From contig CM025856.1 of the NCBI GenBank assembly GCA_003952965.2, positions 8,827,439-8,891,438 on the forward strand: a DNA stretch of 64,000 nucleotides, read 5' to 3'. Below the pieces are notes generated by a model that was not told the DNA's origin, searched no databases, and worked only from the letters and a program-made list of their open reading frames with translations. Position numbers and translations under genes: made by a program. The stretch's first letter is position 1; each line of letters opens with the position of its first letter. Of this stretch, positions 24,006 to 35,988 are shown piece after piece. The DNA comes from Morella rubra. Its lineage: Eukaryota; Streptophyta; Magnoliopsida; Fagales; Myricaceae.

Positions 24006-24549
24006 TGCGCGGATATCTAGCAAATTTGGCAGCGTTTTGGAGGGCTCCTCCTTGGTCTGTGAAGTTCCATATTTATTTTTTTGTATGTTTTATAATTTTT
24101 TTATTTGCTTTTTATATATTTCTATTAAGTTTTTCTTTTCACTTTTACGCAGAAAGTAGTATTTTTTCTTAGAAAAAAATTTATTTTTAGTCGTTAAATT
24201 TTACAATATTTCAATGACAACTCTTTGGATTTAAAAATTGAATAAATTGGTCCGTAGGATTGTCTCTGTCTTTATCTCAGACACCATTCTTTATTGGATA
24301 TGAAAAGGATTATACTCTTTACTTTATGAAGCTAAGTGAATAGAAAATTAAATATTTCAACCTTTATCCACTCACTTGAGAAAGCACACAAAGAGTACAT
24401 AGATATTTATAATCTTTAATAAAATTTTGTAATTTCTTAAACATGACATTTATAAATTTTTTTATTTATAAAATGTGACATTCAAATAAATCACATATAA
24501 CTCATCATAGTAAATCTCGTATAACTCCGACATGATGGAAAAACTAAAA

Positions 24550-24652
24550 GACTTTAACCCTTGAACTTTGTAATCTATGAGGATAATAAAAGACATAACC
24601 TCCTCGTTAACTAATTTATTAGAAAAATTTAAGGTGTTCAAGGGTTAGAGTC
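24550..24652. mobile_element. Small MITE, 103 bp, copy 1
   Basis: Inverted ends GACTTTAACCCTTGAAC and GTTCAAGGGTTAGAGTC enclose a short AT-rich centre. The same element at 26838-26940 shows it predates the segmental duplication. Confidence 0.55.
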
Positions 24653-25001
24653 TTTGTTGGAAAACATATTTATAGTCGATATGGAAAAGATAAGCAAGTA
24701 TTTGTTTCATTAAAGGTGTTCTAAGCGACTGGGAAGCAGAACTGACCATAAGCAAAAGGAACAACCACCACTTGCCTAGCTAACATCACGAAGACCATCT
24801 TAGGAATAGAATTCAGCACCGACAATACTCAGTACTACCCTATTATGCACTAGCATATGCAAGAGATTGCCGAATTAGGAGACAATGATTATTCGTAAAC
24901 TTGGATACTGCAATTAACAGAATGGACATGGCGAAAAATATAGAACAAAGGCCCCCTTCATGACCCATCTTCAATGAGTCAAGACTTAGAGCAGAAGATT
25001 A

Positions 25002-25908
25002 CTACTTGTGCGGTATAAGAGCATTGTAGGATAGTGGCGAAGAGGCTGCAACCGTTGGTTGGTCAGCGGACACGCCAAGGGGATCTGAATAATAGGTATT
25101 CTTGCAAGGAATTTTTGTCAATGACTTCTCGTTGGGACAGGTGTGGTACCAGGCCTCGGAAGAGAACGCAGCGTTGTCAGCCTTCGATCTCTGTTCTGGA
25201 AGGTCTATAATGCAATTCATTTTGACATCGAGAACCTTTTTCTTGATCAGCTTCCTGCATTCGGGGCCAACCTGAGTGAAGCGGTTGAATGATAAAGAGA
25301 ATTTATCGAGGTTAGGAAGCTTGCAGATGGCCTCCGGGACAGTCACGAAAAACTGGTTCCGAGCCAGGTTGAGAATCTGTATTGTCTTCAGGCACTGAAA
25401 TGAGTGGGGAATTGGACCCGTCCTAGCTCGTTGTTGCTAAGGTCTAGCTCATACAAGCATCGAAGAGTGGAGATCTCCGTGGGGACTCCACCGGTGAAAT
25501 TGTTGGAATTGGCTTGGAACGTGACTATGTCTGCTAACTTTTCAATGAAGCCAAAGAGAGATAGGCCTCTGTCCTTATGTCCGGCAAACCATAGCCATTG
25601 AAGTCCACTCCAGCTAGTGCTTGTTGCTTGAAGTCCGGAACTTTGGCCCAGGAGAAGCCCTTGTACTTGCAGACGTCTTTGACTTTCTCATCCCACGTAC
25701 CCGTTATGTTGAGCGGGTCATAAAAGATTTGATTTTTAAATGCTTGAATTACCGTGTAAACCTTCATAATTCTAGGACTAATTGGTGATGGCCGCGGTGG
25801 TGATGGAGGAGGCGGTGAACCAGTAACAGGATAACGAGCAGCAACCTCAGAGTTCAAACACAGACGAAGCAAGAAAGCTGATAGCAAAAACGAAGCACTG
25901 AACGAGAT
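25002..25908 (-). pseudogene. LRR protein pseudogene, copy 1 (At4g06744-like)
   Basis: Remains of a secreted leucine-rich-repeat protein with a short proline stretch, of the LRX-like group typified by Arabidopsis At4g06744. Order on the minus strand: hydrophobic N-terminal segment, proline-rich piece (PPPPSPPRPSPISPR), then VIQAFKNQIFYDPLNITGTW, DVCKYKGFSW, VDFNGYG, the LRR block, VPEAICKLPNLDKFSLSFN, and a tail with MNCIIDLPEQRS. The start ATG of copy 2 is absent here, a one-base loss shifts the frame just after VDFNGYG, and about 75 bp of the LRR region (LSNNKLTGCLP to INKLTGPIP in copy 2) is deleted. It keeps the correct frame at VTVPEAICK, where copy 2 is shifted. Not functional as it stands. 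Confidence 0.75.
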
Positions 25909-26205
25909 GTGCCTAACTCTTCCTCTGTGAACAGGACTGGTAAGAGTAGACAGAATTCAAGTGAAAGTTAAAAAGACCGAGAGTAGACTACATGCGGAGA
26001 AGTCAATAGAGGTCTTCCACTCACGAGTATACAGTTAACATCGAAGATAAGAAGTTTGTCCCACTTTCGGGGAGAGAGACATTTTCCTGTCAGATCTTGT
26101 CCCGACGTCCCCGATACCTTGCACTTTATCTTTGTTGATTTTTCAATCTTTCCAAGGTCCTATTTGCTCACATAGAATATAGTCCCAAGACTTTATAAGA
26201 ATTAG

Positions 26206-26420
26206 CACAACATAGTCATCTCTAGAAGTAAAATGCTCCATTTAATTCTCTTACATGGATGAAAAATTCTTTATGCTTAAAGAGAACAAGAAGTTTTTAA
26301 GGCAATCGAATCCACAACATAGTCATCTCTAGAAGTAAAATGCTCCATTTAATTCTCTTACATGGATGAAAAATTCTTTATGCTTAAAGAGAACAAGTAG
26401 TTTTTAAGGCAATCGAATCC
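26206..26420. repeat. Tandem repeat, 2 x 107 bp
   Basis: CACAACATAGTCATCTCTAG starts at 26206 and again at 26313, and both units end with GGCAATCGAATCC. The equivalent place in unit 2 (near 30015) has a single unit, so the doubling came after the segmental duplication. Confidence 0.9.
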
Positions 26421-26837
26421 TCATGGCCCCTTGAAATATTGGCTGCAATTTAATTGCATTTATAAAAGACAAAGGAAGAACTTTTTCTCTACAACAAAGT
26501 CAGTAGCTTTCTAACTTTCCAAGTCCAGCACGAGCATATTCATTATACAGAAACAATTTTGATAAGTCTGGAAATTGATTTTCTAGCTTTCCACAACTGA
26601 AGTCTGAAACGATAATGTGATTCGTGCCACGAGCCAGGAGTGTCAAATCAGTAGCTCACTGGATACCGATATTATCGTTCCGGTTGGCTTATTTGATACC
26701 AACAAGTGAAAACTGTAGCCAAATTGGTCCAGCTGTAGTATAATAGTATTGACTTGTCTGCATGTTTCTGAGATGCAGCAAACTATAACTCATCAGAGTA
26801 AATCTCATGTAACTTCGACACGAGGAAAAAACTAAAA

Positions 26838-26940
26838 GACTCTGACCCTTGAACTTTGTAATCTATGAAGATAACAAAGGACATAACCTCCTCATTAACT
26901 AATTTATTAGAAAAATTTAAGGTGTTCAAGGGTTAGAGTC
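26838..26940. mobile_element. Small MITE, 103 bp, copy 2
   Basis: Same ends as 24550-24652 (GACTCTGACCCTTGAAC and GTTCAAGGGTTAGAGTC) and the same length. Confidence 0.55.
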
Positions 26941-27164
26941 TGGGAAAAGATATTTATAGCCGATATGGAAAAGATAAGCAAGTCTTTGTTTCATTAAAGG
27001 TGTTCTAAGTGATAGGGAAGCAGAAAACAATATAGGATGGTTTTAGATGTACAATCTTGACTTGCAAAACTGACCATAAGCAAAAGGAACAACCACCACT
27101 TGCCTAGCTAATCACAAAGACCATCTTATGAATAGAATCCAAAACTGACCATCTTTTGAATAGA

Positions 27165-28450
27165 ATCTGGAAATTATACTTACTTGATCTGACAAACGAT
27201 CTTAAACTTTGTCTGCGATTGAATTTCCAATCTTCGATAATCTTCAGGTCTTGTTGATCTCACACCTTGAGTATTTGATTTCACAACTAAGCAGCCCAAA
27301 TATTCTGCCTCCTTCCTTTTCACGCCTTACAGCCGTCATAGGGTTTCTCAAATTCATAATGGCCAACTGTCTAGAAAAAGCTATCTTATAATCTTTTTCT
27401 GAACCCTAGCTATGATATAGTGTGAGATCATTAGGGACCTCAGATCTTGACCAAGGATCACACGGAAAAAACTCTTTTTCCATTAGCTCCCTTATATTCT
27501 TTTATTCCAAATTTTGAGCTTCTACTAATTGCGATCATGTCCATTAACATATCACAATTTATCCCCGAGTATTTGAGATTGATTTGTGAAATCTCTTTCG
27601 CTAACAATTATTCGTTTATTTATCCTTCCACCACACTATATTCCACACGAGTCAATAGGACCGGAATCATATCACCGATTAAGTCTCTAACTCATATAAT
27701 TCTCAATTTACAATCTGTAACTCGTTGGACTATCAATTGTTTCCAAAACAATTTCACAAATAAATATAATATAATATATATATATATATATTATTATAAA
27801 AAATTTCACAATTCAATGGATTCTTTTCTAGTCCAACCCTATACAGATATATTGAATGTACTGCCTCATCAAGAGATTGGTGGATTCTTATTGAGCATTT
27901 ATACAAACTATTTATTATGTACAAGACCCAACATTATCTGGAATCTTTGACCTAGAAAGATCATCACCAAATGACTCGGTCAAAGCACAAGTACACAACA
28001 AATAGATCCATATAAACCTCTCAGGTCTAAGGATACAATAAACCAATTGTACTGAATACCTTCTCAACATTAGTGATCACTTCCAGAAGGTATTCATATT
28101 TGATCTCGTTTAGTGCATGTACTCTTACATTACACCCACTCGTTTGCTTAAGGTCACTACCTCAATGACGAAGTCCATTATCTTATTAAATAGAGGCACA
28201 ATGAGTGTAGACCTATTGTACATCAATATGTATCTTAGTCTAGAACAAAATATCAAATGAATAAGGAACCGAAGAGTCATACTTCCCGCCTTTGATTCAT
28301 TAATCATTGGCATGACTTTTCTACAATGTCAGTCAATAATATTTATATAACATCTTATGTCACATCATATTACCGAATAAATAAATATAAATATGTGACA
28401 TCTAAATAACTATTATTTAGATAAATGATTTTTAGGACATTGTTCTTAAA
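27165..28450 (-). mobile_element. 1.3-kb insertion, possibly a solo LTR
   Basis: Unit 1 of the segmental duplication runs straight from AATAGAATTCAGCAC to CGACAATACTC (24817-24840). Unit 2 has about 1.3 kb of extra AT-rich, non-coding DNA at this point. On the minus strand the right end begins AAGAACAATGTCCTAAAAAT, which resembles the start of some plant Ty1-copia LTRs as I remember them. A (TA)n run lies at about 27771-27790. The family assignment is a guess; the insertion itself is well supported. Confidence 0.45.
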
Positions 28451-28631
28451 CCGACAATACTCGGTACTACCCTATTATGCACTAGCATCTGCAAGAGATT
28501 GCCGAATTAGGAGACAATGATTATTCGTAAACTTGGATACCGCAATTAACAGAATGGACATGGCGAAAAATATAGAACAAAGGCATCCCTTCATGACCCA
28601 TCTTCAATGAGTCAAGACTTAGAGCAGAAGA

Positions 28632-29686
28632 TTACTTCTTGTGCGGTATAAGAGAACTGTAGGATAGTGGCGGAGAGGCTGCAACTGTTGGTTGGTCAGC
28701 GGACGCGCCAAGGGGATCTGAATAATAGGTAGTCTTGCAAGGAATTTTTGTCAATGACTTCTCGTTGGGACAAGTGGGGTACCTGGCCTCGGAGTAGAAC
28801 GCAGCGCAGTCAGCCTTCGATCTCTGTTCTGGAAGGTCTATAATGCAATTCATTTTGATATCGAGAACCTTTTTCCTGATCAACTTCCTACATTCGGGGC
28901 CAACCTTGGTGAAGTGGTTGAATGATAAAGAGAATTTATCGAGTTTAGGAAGCTTGCAGATGGCCTCCGGGACAGCCCCGTAAACTGGTTCCGAGCCAGG
29001 TTGAGAATCTGTATTTTCTTCAGGCACTGAAATGAGTGGGGAATTGGACCCGTCAACTTGTTGATGCTCACATCGAAAAAAGTGGCGATTTTCGGAAGGC
29101 CAATCTCATACGGCAAACACCCTGTAAGCTTGTTGTTGCTAAGGTCTAGCTCATAGAAGTATCGAAAAGTGGAGATCTCCGCGGGGACTCCACCGGTGAA
29201 ATTGTTGGAATTGGCGTGGAACGTGACTATGTCTGGTAACTTTTCAATGAAGCCAAAGAGAGATAGGCCTCTGTCCTTATGTCCGGCAAATCCATAGCCA
29301 TTGAAGTCCACTCCAGCTAGTGCTCGTTGCTTGAAGTCCGGAACTATGGCACAGGGGAAGCCCTTGTACTTGCAGACGTCTTTGACTTTCTCATCCCACG
29401 TACCTATAATGTTGAGCAGGTCATAAAAGATTTGTTTTTTAAATGCTTGAATTACTGGGTAAACCTTTATAATTCTAGGACTAATTGGTGATGGAGGAGG
29501 AGGCGGTGGGGGGCATAAGGGCTCAGGAGGGGGAGGAGGAGCGGAATAATAACCACCATAACCACCACCGAGAGCTTCCCTATTCGAACCAGTAACAGGA
29601 TAACGAGCAGCAACCTCAGAGTACGAACACAGATGAAGCAAAAAAGCTGATAGCAAAAACGAAGCACTGAATGAGATGGTGCCCAT
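28632..29686 (-). pseudogene. LRR protein pseudogene, copy 2 (At4g06744-like)
   Basis: Better-kept copy of the secreted LRR protein. The ATG at 29686 opens MGTISFSASFLLSAFLLHLC, a plausible signal peptide. A proline-rich stretch follows (SAPPPPPEPLCPPPPPPP), then VIQAFKKQIFYDLLNIIGTW, DVCKYKGFPC, VDFNGYGFAG, four to five LRRs (LDLSNNKLTGCLP, FDVSINKLTGPIP, LNLARNQFTG), VPEAICKLPKLDKFSLSFN, and a tail with MNCIIDLPEQRS and CPNEKSLTKIPC, stopping at 28632. A one-base loss near 28980, judged against copy 1, shifts the frame between LNLARNQF and VPEAICK, so only the first 238 or so codons read through before drifting. A sequencing error there would restore a gene, so the pseudogene call rests on one base. 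Confidence 0.7.
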
Positions 29687-30679
29687 TTCTTCCTCTGTGC
29701 GTAGGACTCGTGAGAGTAGACAAAATTCAAGTGAAAGTTTTAAAGACCAAGAGTAGACTACATGCGGAGAAGTCAATAGAGGTGTTCCACTCACAAGTAT
29801 ACAGTTAACATCGTTGATAGGAAGTTAGTCCCGGGTAAGAGGCTGTTGCCCTCTCACTTTCGGGGAGAGAGACATTTTCCTGTCAGACCTGGTTGTCTCC
29901 GATACCTTGCACTTTATCTTTGTTGATTTTTCAATCTTTCCAAGGTCCTATAATTGGGCCTCCTCTGCCACTTGCTCACATGGAATATATTCCCAAGGCT
30001 TCATAAGAATTAGCACAACATAGTCATCTCTAGAAGTGAAATGCTCCATTTAATTCTCTTACATGGATGAAAAATTCTTTATGCTTAAAAGAGAACAAGA
30101 AGTTGGCCTTTTGCATTTAATACCTCATTCCGGCACACGGATAAATTCCACTTAAATTTCTGATCCCGCCAAGAGATCAATAAGGCGAACTTCCCAGTAC
30201 ATGATTTCTCTCTCTTGCATATTGGTTTCTTTGCTGAGAAAATGTTAGAAAGGAGAAGAATATAATTTAGAAAGTAGTGACAATATTCTATACAGCGTAG
30301 AAAAGGAAAGAAAGACTAATCCAACGAAGAAGGAAGAAAAAAAGGAGCTTCTTTACAACAAAGTCAGTAGCTTTCCAACTTTCCAAGTCCAGCACGAGCA
30401 TATTCATTAGCTTGTACAGAAACAATTTTGCTAAGTCTGGAAATAGATTTTCCACCTTCCCACAACTGAGGTCTGAAATGATAATGTGATTCGTGCTGTG
30501 AGCCAGGAATGTCAAATCAGTAGCTCACTGGATACCGATATTATCGTTCCTGTTGGCTTATTTGATACCAACAAATCATGAAAACTGTAGCCAAATTGGT
30601 CCGCCTGTAGGATAATAGTATTGACTTGTCTGCATGTTTCTCAGATGTAGCAAACTGTATTGGAAATGTCGTGCTTCCC

Positions 30680-31300
30680 AACCAATAATTCATGTAGAAG
30701 AAAATTATTTCAGAACCAAAGAATAGAATAGTTCTCTCGAAAAAGAACAAAAGATAGAAAAATTGTTCTCTGGAAAGAGAACAAAAGGTAAAATGTCGAA
30801 TTATTATGCCATACAGTTCTGTCACTTTTTGTTGTGTAGAGCAAGGTTGATACAATAATAGGCCAGCATTGTACGGGTGAAAGCTGATAGATGTTATTTC
30901 TATCCTCTTTCGTTCGCTGAGGCCGTCTATGTTACCACTTTGATGTAGTACATACACCAAATTCCAATATCCCATATGCCCCCCTCGTCTACGTTCCACT
31001 TTGATGCAGTACACCAAATTCCAAAATCTCATATGCCCCAGCAAAGAGAAACGAAAGAGGCCATGTGAGCTGGTTTTTGGTATCGAGGGATCAGGACAAT
31101 CATGTGCCGGCCATGACATTTTCTTTTCCCTTCAAATTGCGCTTTGATGTTGAAGTGTATAGATTAGCATACTGGAATTGTAGCTACCTGATTGCCTTAT
31201 GTTCAGTATGTGGGAAAAAAAAATCCAAATCAAAGAAAATGGGAGAAAAAACAATAAACAGAAAGTTTGAAACGAGTAGAAAAGGAAATTTGCATTCGCA
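30680..31300. repeat. Dispersed duplication, partner of 47245-48735
   Basis: Matches 47245-48735 in order: GAATAGTTCTCT, GAAAAAGAACAAAAGATAG, TTCTGTCACTTTT, AAGGTTGATACAAT, AATAGGCCAGCATTGTAC, AAAGCTGATAGATGTTATTT, GAGGCCATGTGAGCTGG and GTAGAAAAGGAAATTTGCAT. The copy here lacks the 924-bp element found in the other and so preserves its empty target site near 30855. Confidence 0.8.
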
Positions 31301-31615
31301 TGAGATCAGATTGGGTCAGGAAGGAGGAAACCAGAATGATGATAAAATCAAGACATGTTTGATGACCAACTCATTACCAAGGGAGGCTGCTTAGCAGAAT
31401 TGCTTTTTTCTCATTGAACTGATAGACCTGGATGTACGGTGTCTCCATCCATGACTATTGTACATGCCTTTTCATTATTTACCCAAACACACAAATTGGA
31501 AACTCTCTATCCAAATCAATAAGTTGCATATATCCTCAAACCTCCGTTACCAAAACAGTGACTGGTTTTATACTGTTCTTTGGTTTAACTTTTTCATAAT
31601 GGGCAAGGAGCTATA
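31194..31615. repeat. Host tandem repeat unit 1 (uninterrupted)
   Basis: A 422-bp unit from GCCTTATGTTCAGTATGTGG to CAAGGAGCTATA. The second unit starts at 31616, is interrupted at 31722 by the outer copia element, and resumes at 40810 to about 41134. Unit 1 reads GCATTCGCATGAGATC across the place where the element entered unit 2. Confidence 0.85.
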
Positions 31616-31722
31616 GCCTTATGTTCAGTATGTGGGAAAAAAATCCAAATGAAAGAATATGGGAGAAAAAAAAATTAACAGAAAGTCTGAAACGAGTAGA
31701 AAAGGAAATCTGCATTCGCATG

Positions 31723-32069
31723 TGTTGTTACCATGCACACCAACAATGAACAATATATGGAAATTGAAGAGAGAGAAAGAGAAGGGGAGAATTGAGATAG
31801 AGATTTAACGTAGTTCGGCAATACCTACATCCACAGGAGAGAGCAGCCAAAGATGATACTATCTTGTGTAATACTAGGGTTACATCATAGATTGACTATT
31901 TATAAGAAACCCCAGACCAAACTTATTAAAACTCTAATATTTGGATATCCAATTAGAACTCAAATACTTGGATAACCAATTAGAACTCAAATACTTATAT
32001 CTTTATTAGATATCCTATTAGAACTCAACTACTTTGATATCTTAAAAATAGAGCCATCTTTATCCAACA
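31723..32069 (-). repeat. Left LTR of the outer copia element
   Basis: A 347-bp direct repeat of 40476-40809. Both share TGTTGTTACC, CACACCAA, the GAGAGAG run, TCCACAGGAGAGAG, TTTATAAGAAACCCCA and CCATCTTTATCCAACA. Confidence 0.85.
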
Positions 32070-33047
32070 ATCTCCACCTTGGCAAATATTGCCCCTTAGG
32101 AGAAAATCAAACAAGTTTTCGCCTCCACCTGGAACTAATAGGTTAGGAACACCTCCTCTCTCTAGCACCTGGAGATATTTATCAAGTCCAACAATGCTTG
32201 AACTTCTCTATGATAACTGGCTTAGTCAACATGTATGCTGCATTCTCAGAGGTGTGAACTTTCTCCAGCAATAATTCACCAAAAGCAACCAACTCTCTGA
32301 TCTTTTGAAACCTCACATCAATATGCTTGGTTCTTATATGATACACCTGGTTCTTGGTCAAATAAATGGCACTCTGACTATCACAATGCAACTGAACTCC
32401 ACCTTGCTGAATGTTCAGCTCCTTGACTAGCCCTATCGCCACCTTCCCCTCAGGAAGTTCCACCAAGTCCCACATCTTATTCTTATGCAATGACTCCCAT
32501 ATCTTCGACCATAACACCCATCTCCTCGACCATAGCACCCATCCATCTACTTTTCACTTGGCTACTAATTGCCTCCAAAAAAGTTATAGGATCTCCACTA
32601 CTAATGACAAGAGCATATGAAATCATATCTTCATAACCATACCTGACTAGTGGCTTAATAGTGCGTTTGGATCTGTTTGTGGCTATACTGTGATGCTCCT
32701 CAGGTTCTGAAGTAGTAGCCTCTGTACCCTAAACAATGTTCTTCTACACAGAAGTCTTTAACTCCACCTGCACCACCTACTTATCACTGCTATGTTTTCT
32801 GGCACCTGTTTCTCTTTACTCTGAGTACTTTTCAACATGGAATTTTCATCAAATACCACGTCCCTACTGGTCACCACCTTGTTTGCCTTTGAATCCCAAA
32901 GCTTGAAAGCCTTAACTCATTTCTTATACTCGAGAAAAATACATTGTCTAGACTTTAGGTCAAGCTTTGATCTCTTTACACTAGGAATGTGCACATAGGT
33001 TGGACAACCAAAAACTCTCAACCCAGAGTAATCTACCTCATTACTTA

Positions 33048-33188
33048 TCCACACCTTCTCTGCAACCTTACAACCTAGTGCTACCTTCGGTGACTTGTTA
33101 ATCAAGAAACATGACATACTCACTGCATTTGCTCAGAAGTTCTTTGCAAGTCCAGCATTCAACCTCAGACACTGCACTCTCTCTGCAA
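33048..33188. repeat. Outer-element flank duplicated on both sides of the inner element
   Basis: About 141 bp from CACACCTTCTCTGCAACC to CTCTCTCTGCAATA, left of the inner element. The same piece recurs right of it at about 39660-39800, with roughly one difference in 12. A single insertion would leave only about 5 bp duplicated. Confidence 0.75.
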
Positions 33189-35988
33189 TAGGAATTTGAG
33201 AGAACAAAGGATATTTTGTTTTTTACTCTTTAAGCGTGAGCACTAACGCCATGAAAATTGAAATATTTAAAGACTATTCTTACATTTAAAAGCAGCATTA
33301 TTCTATACGGAAGTTCAGCACAAATTGCGGCAACTTTGTCTCTATTTTGGATTTTTGCAACGGCAACAGTCTTGCTTCAATGCGCTTTGATTTCTTTCCA
33401 TCTTTCAATTTTGACTCATTTTGAATTTTTCACCAACGGTCTTGCTTCAAAGGATATTGTATCAATTACTTTGATTTCTTTCTATCTTTATTGAAGCTTG
33501 TTGCGGAAGATCCTCATGACAATGGTTGCTGTTTTGATTTCCTTTTATCTTTGGCTGATCTTGTTGCGAAAGATCCTCACCATAATTCCTTGTGCCAAGC
33601 TATGGTGCGTTAATACCCTCCTGCAAACTGTGCTGAGGATGGAGGCAAAGTTTGTGTTGAAAACGATGAAGAGTAACTTTAGACATTAGTTTGGGTGAAG
33701 ATGTCTACAGTTTGATCACCAATGGAGATATGTCGAGTGATAAGTTGGCCAAAGGCAACTCGTTCGTGCACAAAATGATAATCCAATTCGATGTGTTTAT
33801 TGCATGCATGAAAAACAAGGTTAACTATCATATGCAGAGCACTAAGATTGTCAGGGAATAATACGGGAGAATGTATCATTGGAACTCGTAGATATTTTAG
33901 AATGAAAGTCATCCATGTAAGTTCGGCTGCAGTATTAGCCATGGCTTGATACTCAGCTTCGGTACATGATCAAGATATTGTATGTTGTTTCTTTGCACAC
34001 CATGAAATGAGGTTTCCCCCAAGATAAGTATAGTAGCCAGTAGTGGAGCGTTTGGTGGTAGGACAACCCGCCCAATCTGCATATGAAAAAGCACACAAAT
34101 CAAGCGTAGTAGCAAAAATGAAATTTAAACCCAAGTGAATAGTTCATTTGACATATCAAAGAATGCATCAAACCATTTTTAAGTGAGTAACCATAGGGGC
34201 ATTCATGAATTGAGATATATAATTAACACTAAATGAAAGATCTAGACGAGTAAGAGTGAGATACTGAAGAGCGCCAACAATTCCTCGAAAGTAACTTGGA
34301 TCCTCCAAGGGTGAGTCATTGAGTGAATTTTTTGTTTTTGCTTCTAGTGGTGTACTCATGGGCTTATAGTCAATCATCTTTATTTTTTCGAGAATGGTAA
34401 GAGCATAGTGTGTTTGCGAAAAGTGACGGTCGTTAGGTGTTTGAGAGATTTCAATGCCAAGAAAGTGATGAAGAGAACCCAAGTCTTTCATTGCAAATTC
34501 ACTACTGAGAAGATGAATGAAACGGGTGACCAATTCTAGAGTAGATCCTGCACGTAACATATCATCTACATAAAGAAGTAAGATTAATGAGCCATGATTA
34601 GAGTGAAAAATAAATAAGGATGGATCAACTAAACTGCAAAAGAAACCATATTTAAGAAGAAAAGCACTAAAGCGATCAAACCAAGCTCGAGGTGCCTGTT
34701 TTAGGCCATAAAGGGCCCTTTGGAGTTTGCAGACATGCATAGGATGTTTTGAATCAGCCATTCCCGGTGGTTGCTCTATGTATGTCTTCAAAGATTAGCC
34801 CATGAAGGAATGCATTTTTTATGTCAAGTTGACGGATGGGCCATTGTCGAACAAGTGCTACAGTGATAAGCATGTGTATGGTTCCTAGTTTGATGACTGG
34901 AGAAAAAGTTTTAGTGTAGTTGATCCCGTCAATTTGATGATATCCCTTCACAACTAAACGGGCTTTAAGATAGTCTAATGAGCCGTCAGCTTTAAGTTTT
35001 GTTTTGTATACCCATTTTGAGACAATAACATGCATCCCAGGGGTACACGGCACAAGTCTCCAAGTTTGGTTTTGATGCAAAGCCGCAAGTTTCTCATCCA
35101 TGGCAATTTTCCAACCAAGATGAGCTAGTGCTGATCAAACATTGCAAGGCTCATGAAGGATGGTGAGAGATGTGGTTGTCAAGACATATTTAGGATTTAG
35201 TTTAATCACACCACGTTAGGAGCGAATGAAAATAGGATGAGGAAGCTGTGGTACGTTAGGAGCATGAGGATGGTCTGCGGGTGGCTCGGATTGGGGCTTT
35301 GGATCATCAGATAGAATATCCAAATGGGGGTGCAAGGAGGTGTCTGATGAGCTGGAGGAGACATCATGTTGCGACAGCAAAGATTGGGAAATGATGCTTG
35401 TAGATACAGAAGCACCGAGATGTGGTGCAGGAGCATCAAGCTGTGGTGGTGATATAACAGATGGTAAAGGACTCAAACAGGGCGGTTGAGAGGATGAGGG
35501 TGAAGTATTTGGAAGAGAAAGATTGTGAGTAGGATGCGACAACCAAGAATCAAAAATGCTAATGACATGGGGTGTTGTGGTGTCACTTGTGGTTAGGCGA
35601 GGAGCCTTATATGGGAACAACAATTCATCAAATACCACATGCCGAGAAATAAAAAATTTTCTGCTTGAAGGATGAAAACATTTATATCATTTATGCTTAT
35701 TGTTGTAACCTTCAAAGATAGAGGAAACAGTTTTTGGATCAAATTTGTGACAGCATGTGTCCCATGTGTATGGAAAGCATTTAGAACCAAAGACTCGAAG
35801 GGATGAATAAACAGGATGATGTCCATGCATAGTAAAGTATAGGGTCTCAGAATTAATAGCAGAGGAAGGGAGACGATTGATAAGATATATTGCGGTAGTG
35901 AAAGCTTCTACCCATAAGAATAAAGGAGCACCATAGTGAAAGAGCATAGTCATTCCTAATTCACGAATAATTTGTTGGCTTTTAGTCA

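Larger units (their letters stand above)
21722..24480. other. Intergenic; leader-like tract, then AT-rich DNA
   Basis: On the plus strand, 21722-21884 looks like a plant 5' leader: pyrimidine-rich, with GAAACCCTAGCCGCAG, ending at a possible donor (AATAG|GTAAAT). I find no coding exon after it. At 22080-22215 an ACCGAACC/CGGTT-rich stretch resembles hAT element interiors. The remainder is AT-rich with a MITE and a diverged tandem repeat listed separately. Confidence 0.4.
24483..26785. repeat. Segmental tandem duplication, unit 1
   Basis: Runs from AACTCATCATAGTAAATC to the AGCAAACTATAA near 26785, where unit 2 begins with AACTCATCAGAGTAAATC. It contains a 103-bp MITE, the first LRR pseudogene and a 107-bp tandem repeat. 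Units differ at several percent of positions, plus indels, so this is much older than the XPO4 duplication. Confidence 0.75.
26786..30655. repeat. Segmental tandem duplication, unit 2
   Basis: Longer partner of 24483-26785. The extra length is mainly a 1.3-kb insertion at about 27165-28450, plus sequence near 30095-30345 with no match in unit 1. It contains the second 103-bp MITE and the better-preserved LRR pseudogene. Confidence 0.75.

Noticed and set aside
27447-27950. A 167-codon open frame on the plus strand
   Set aside because: It lies wholly in the AT-rich 1.3-kb insertion absent from unit 1, includes an IYIYIYY run from a (TA)n repeat, and shows no protein-like domain.
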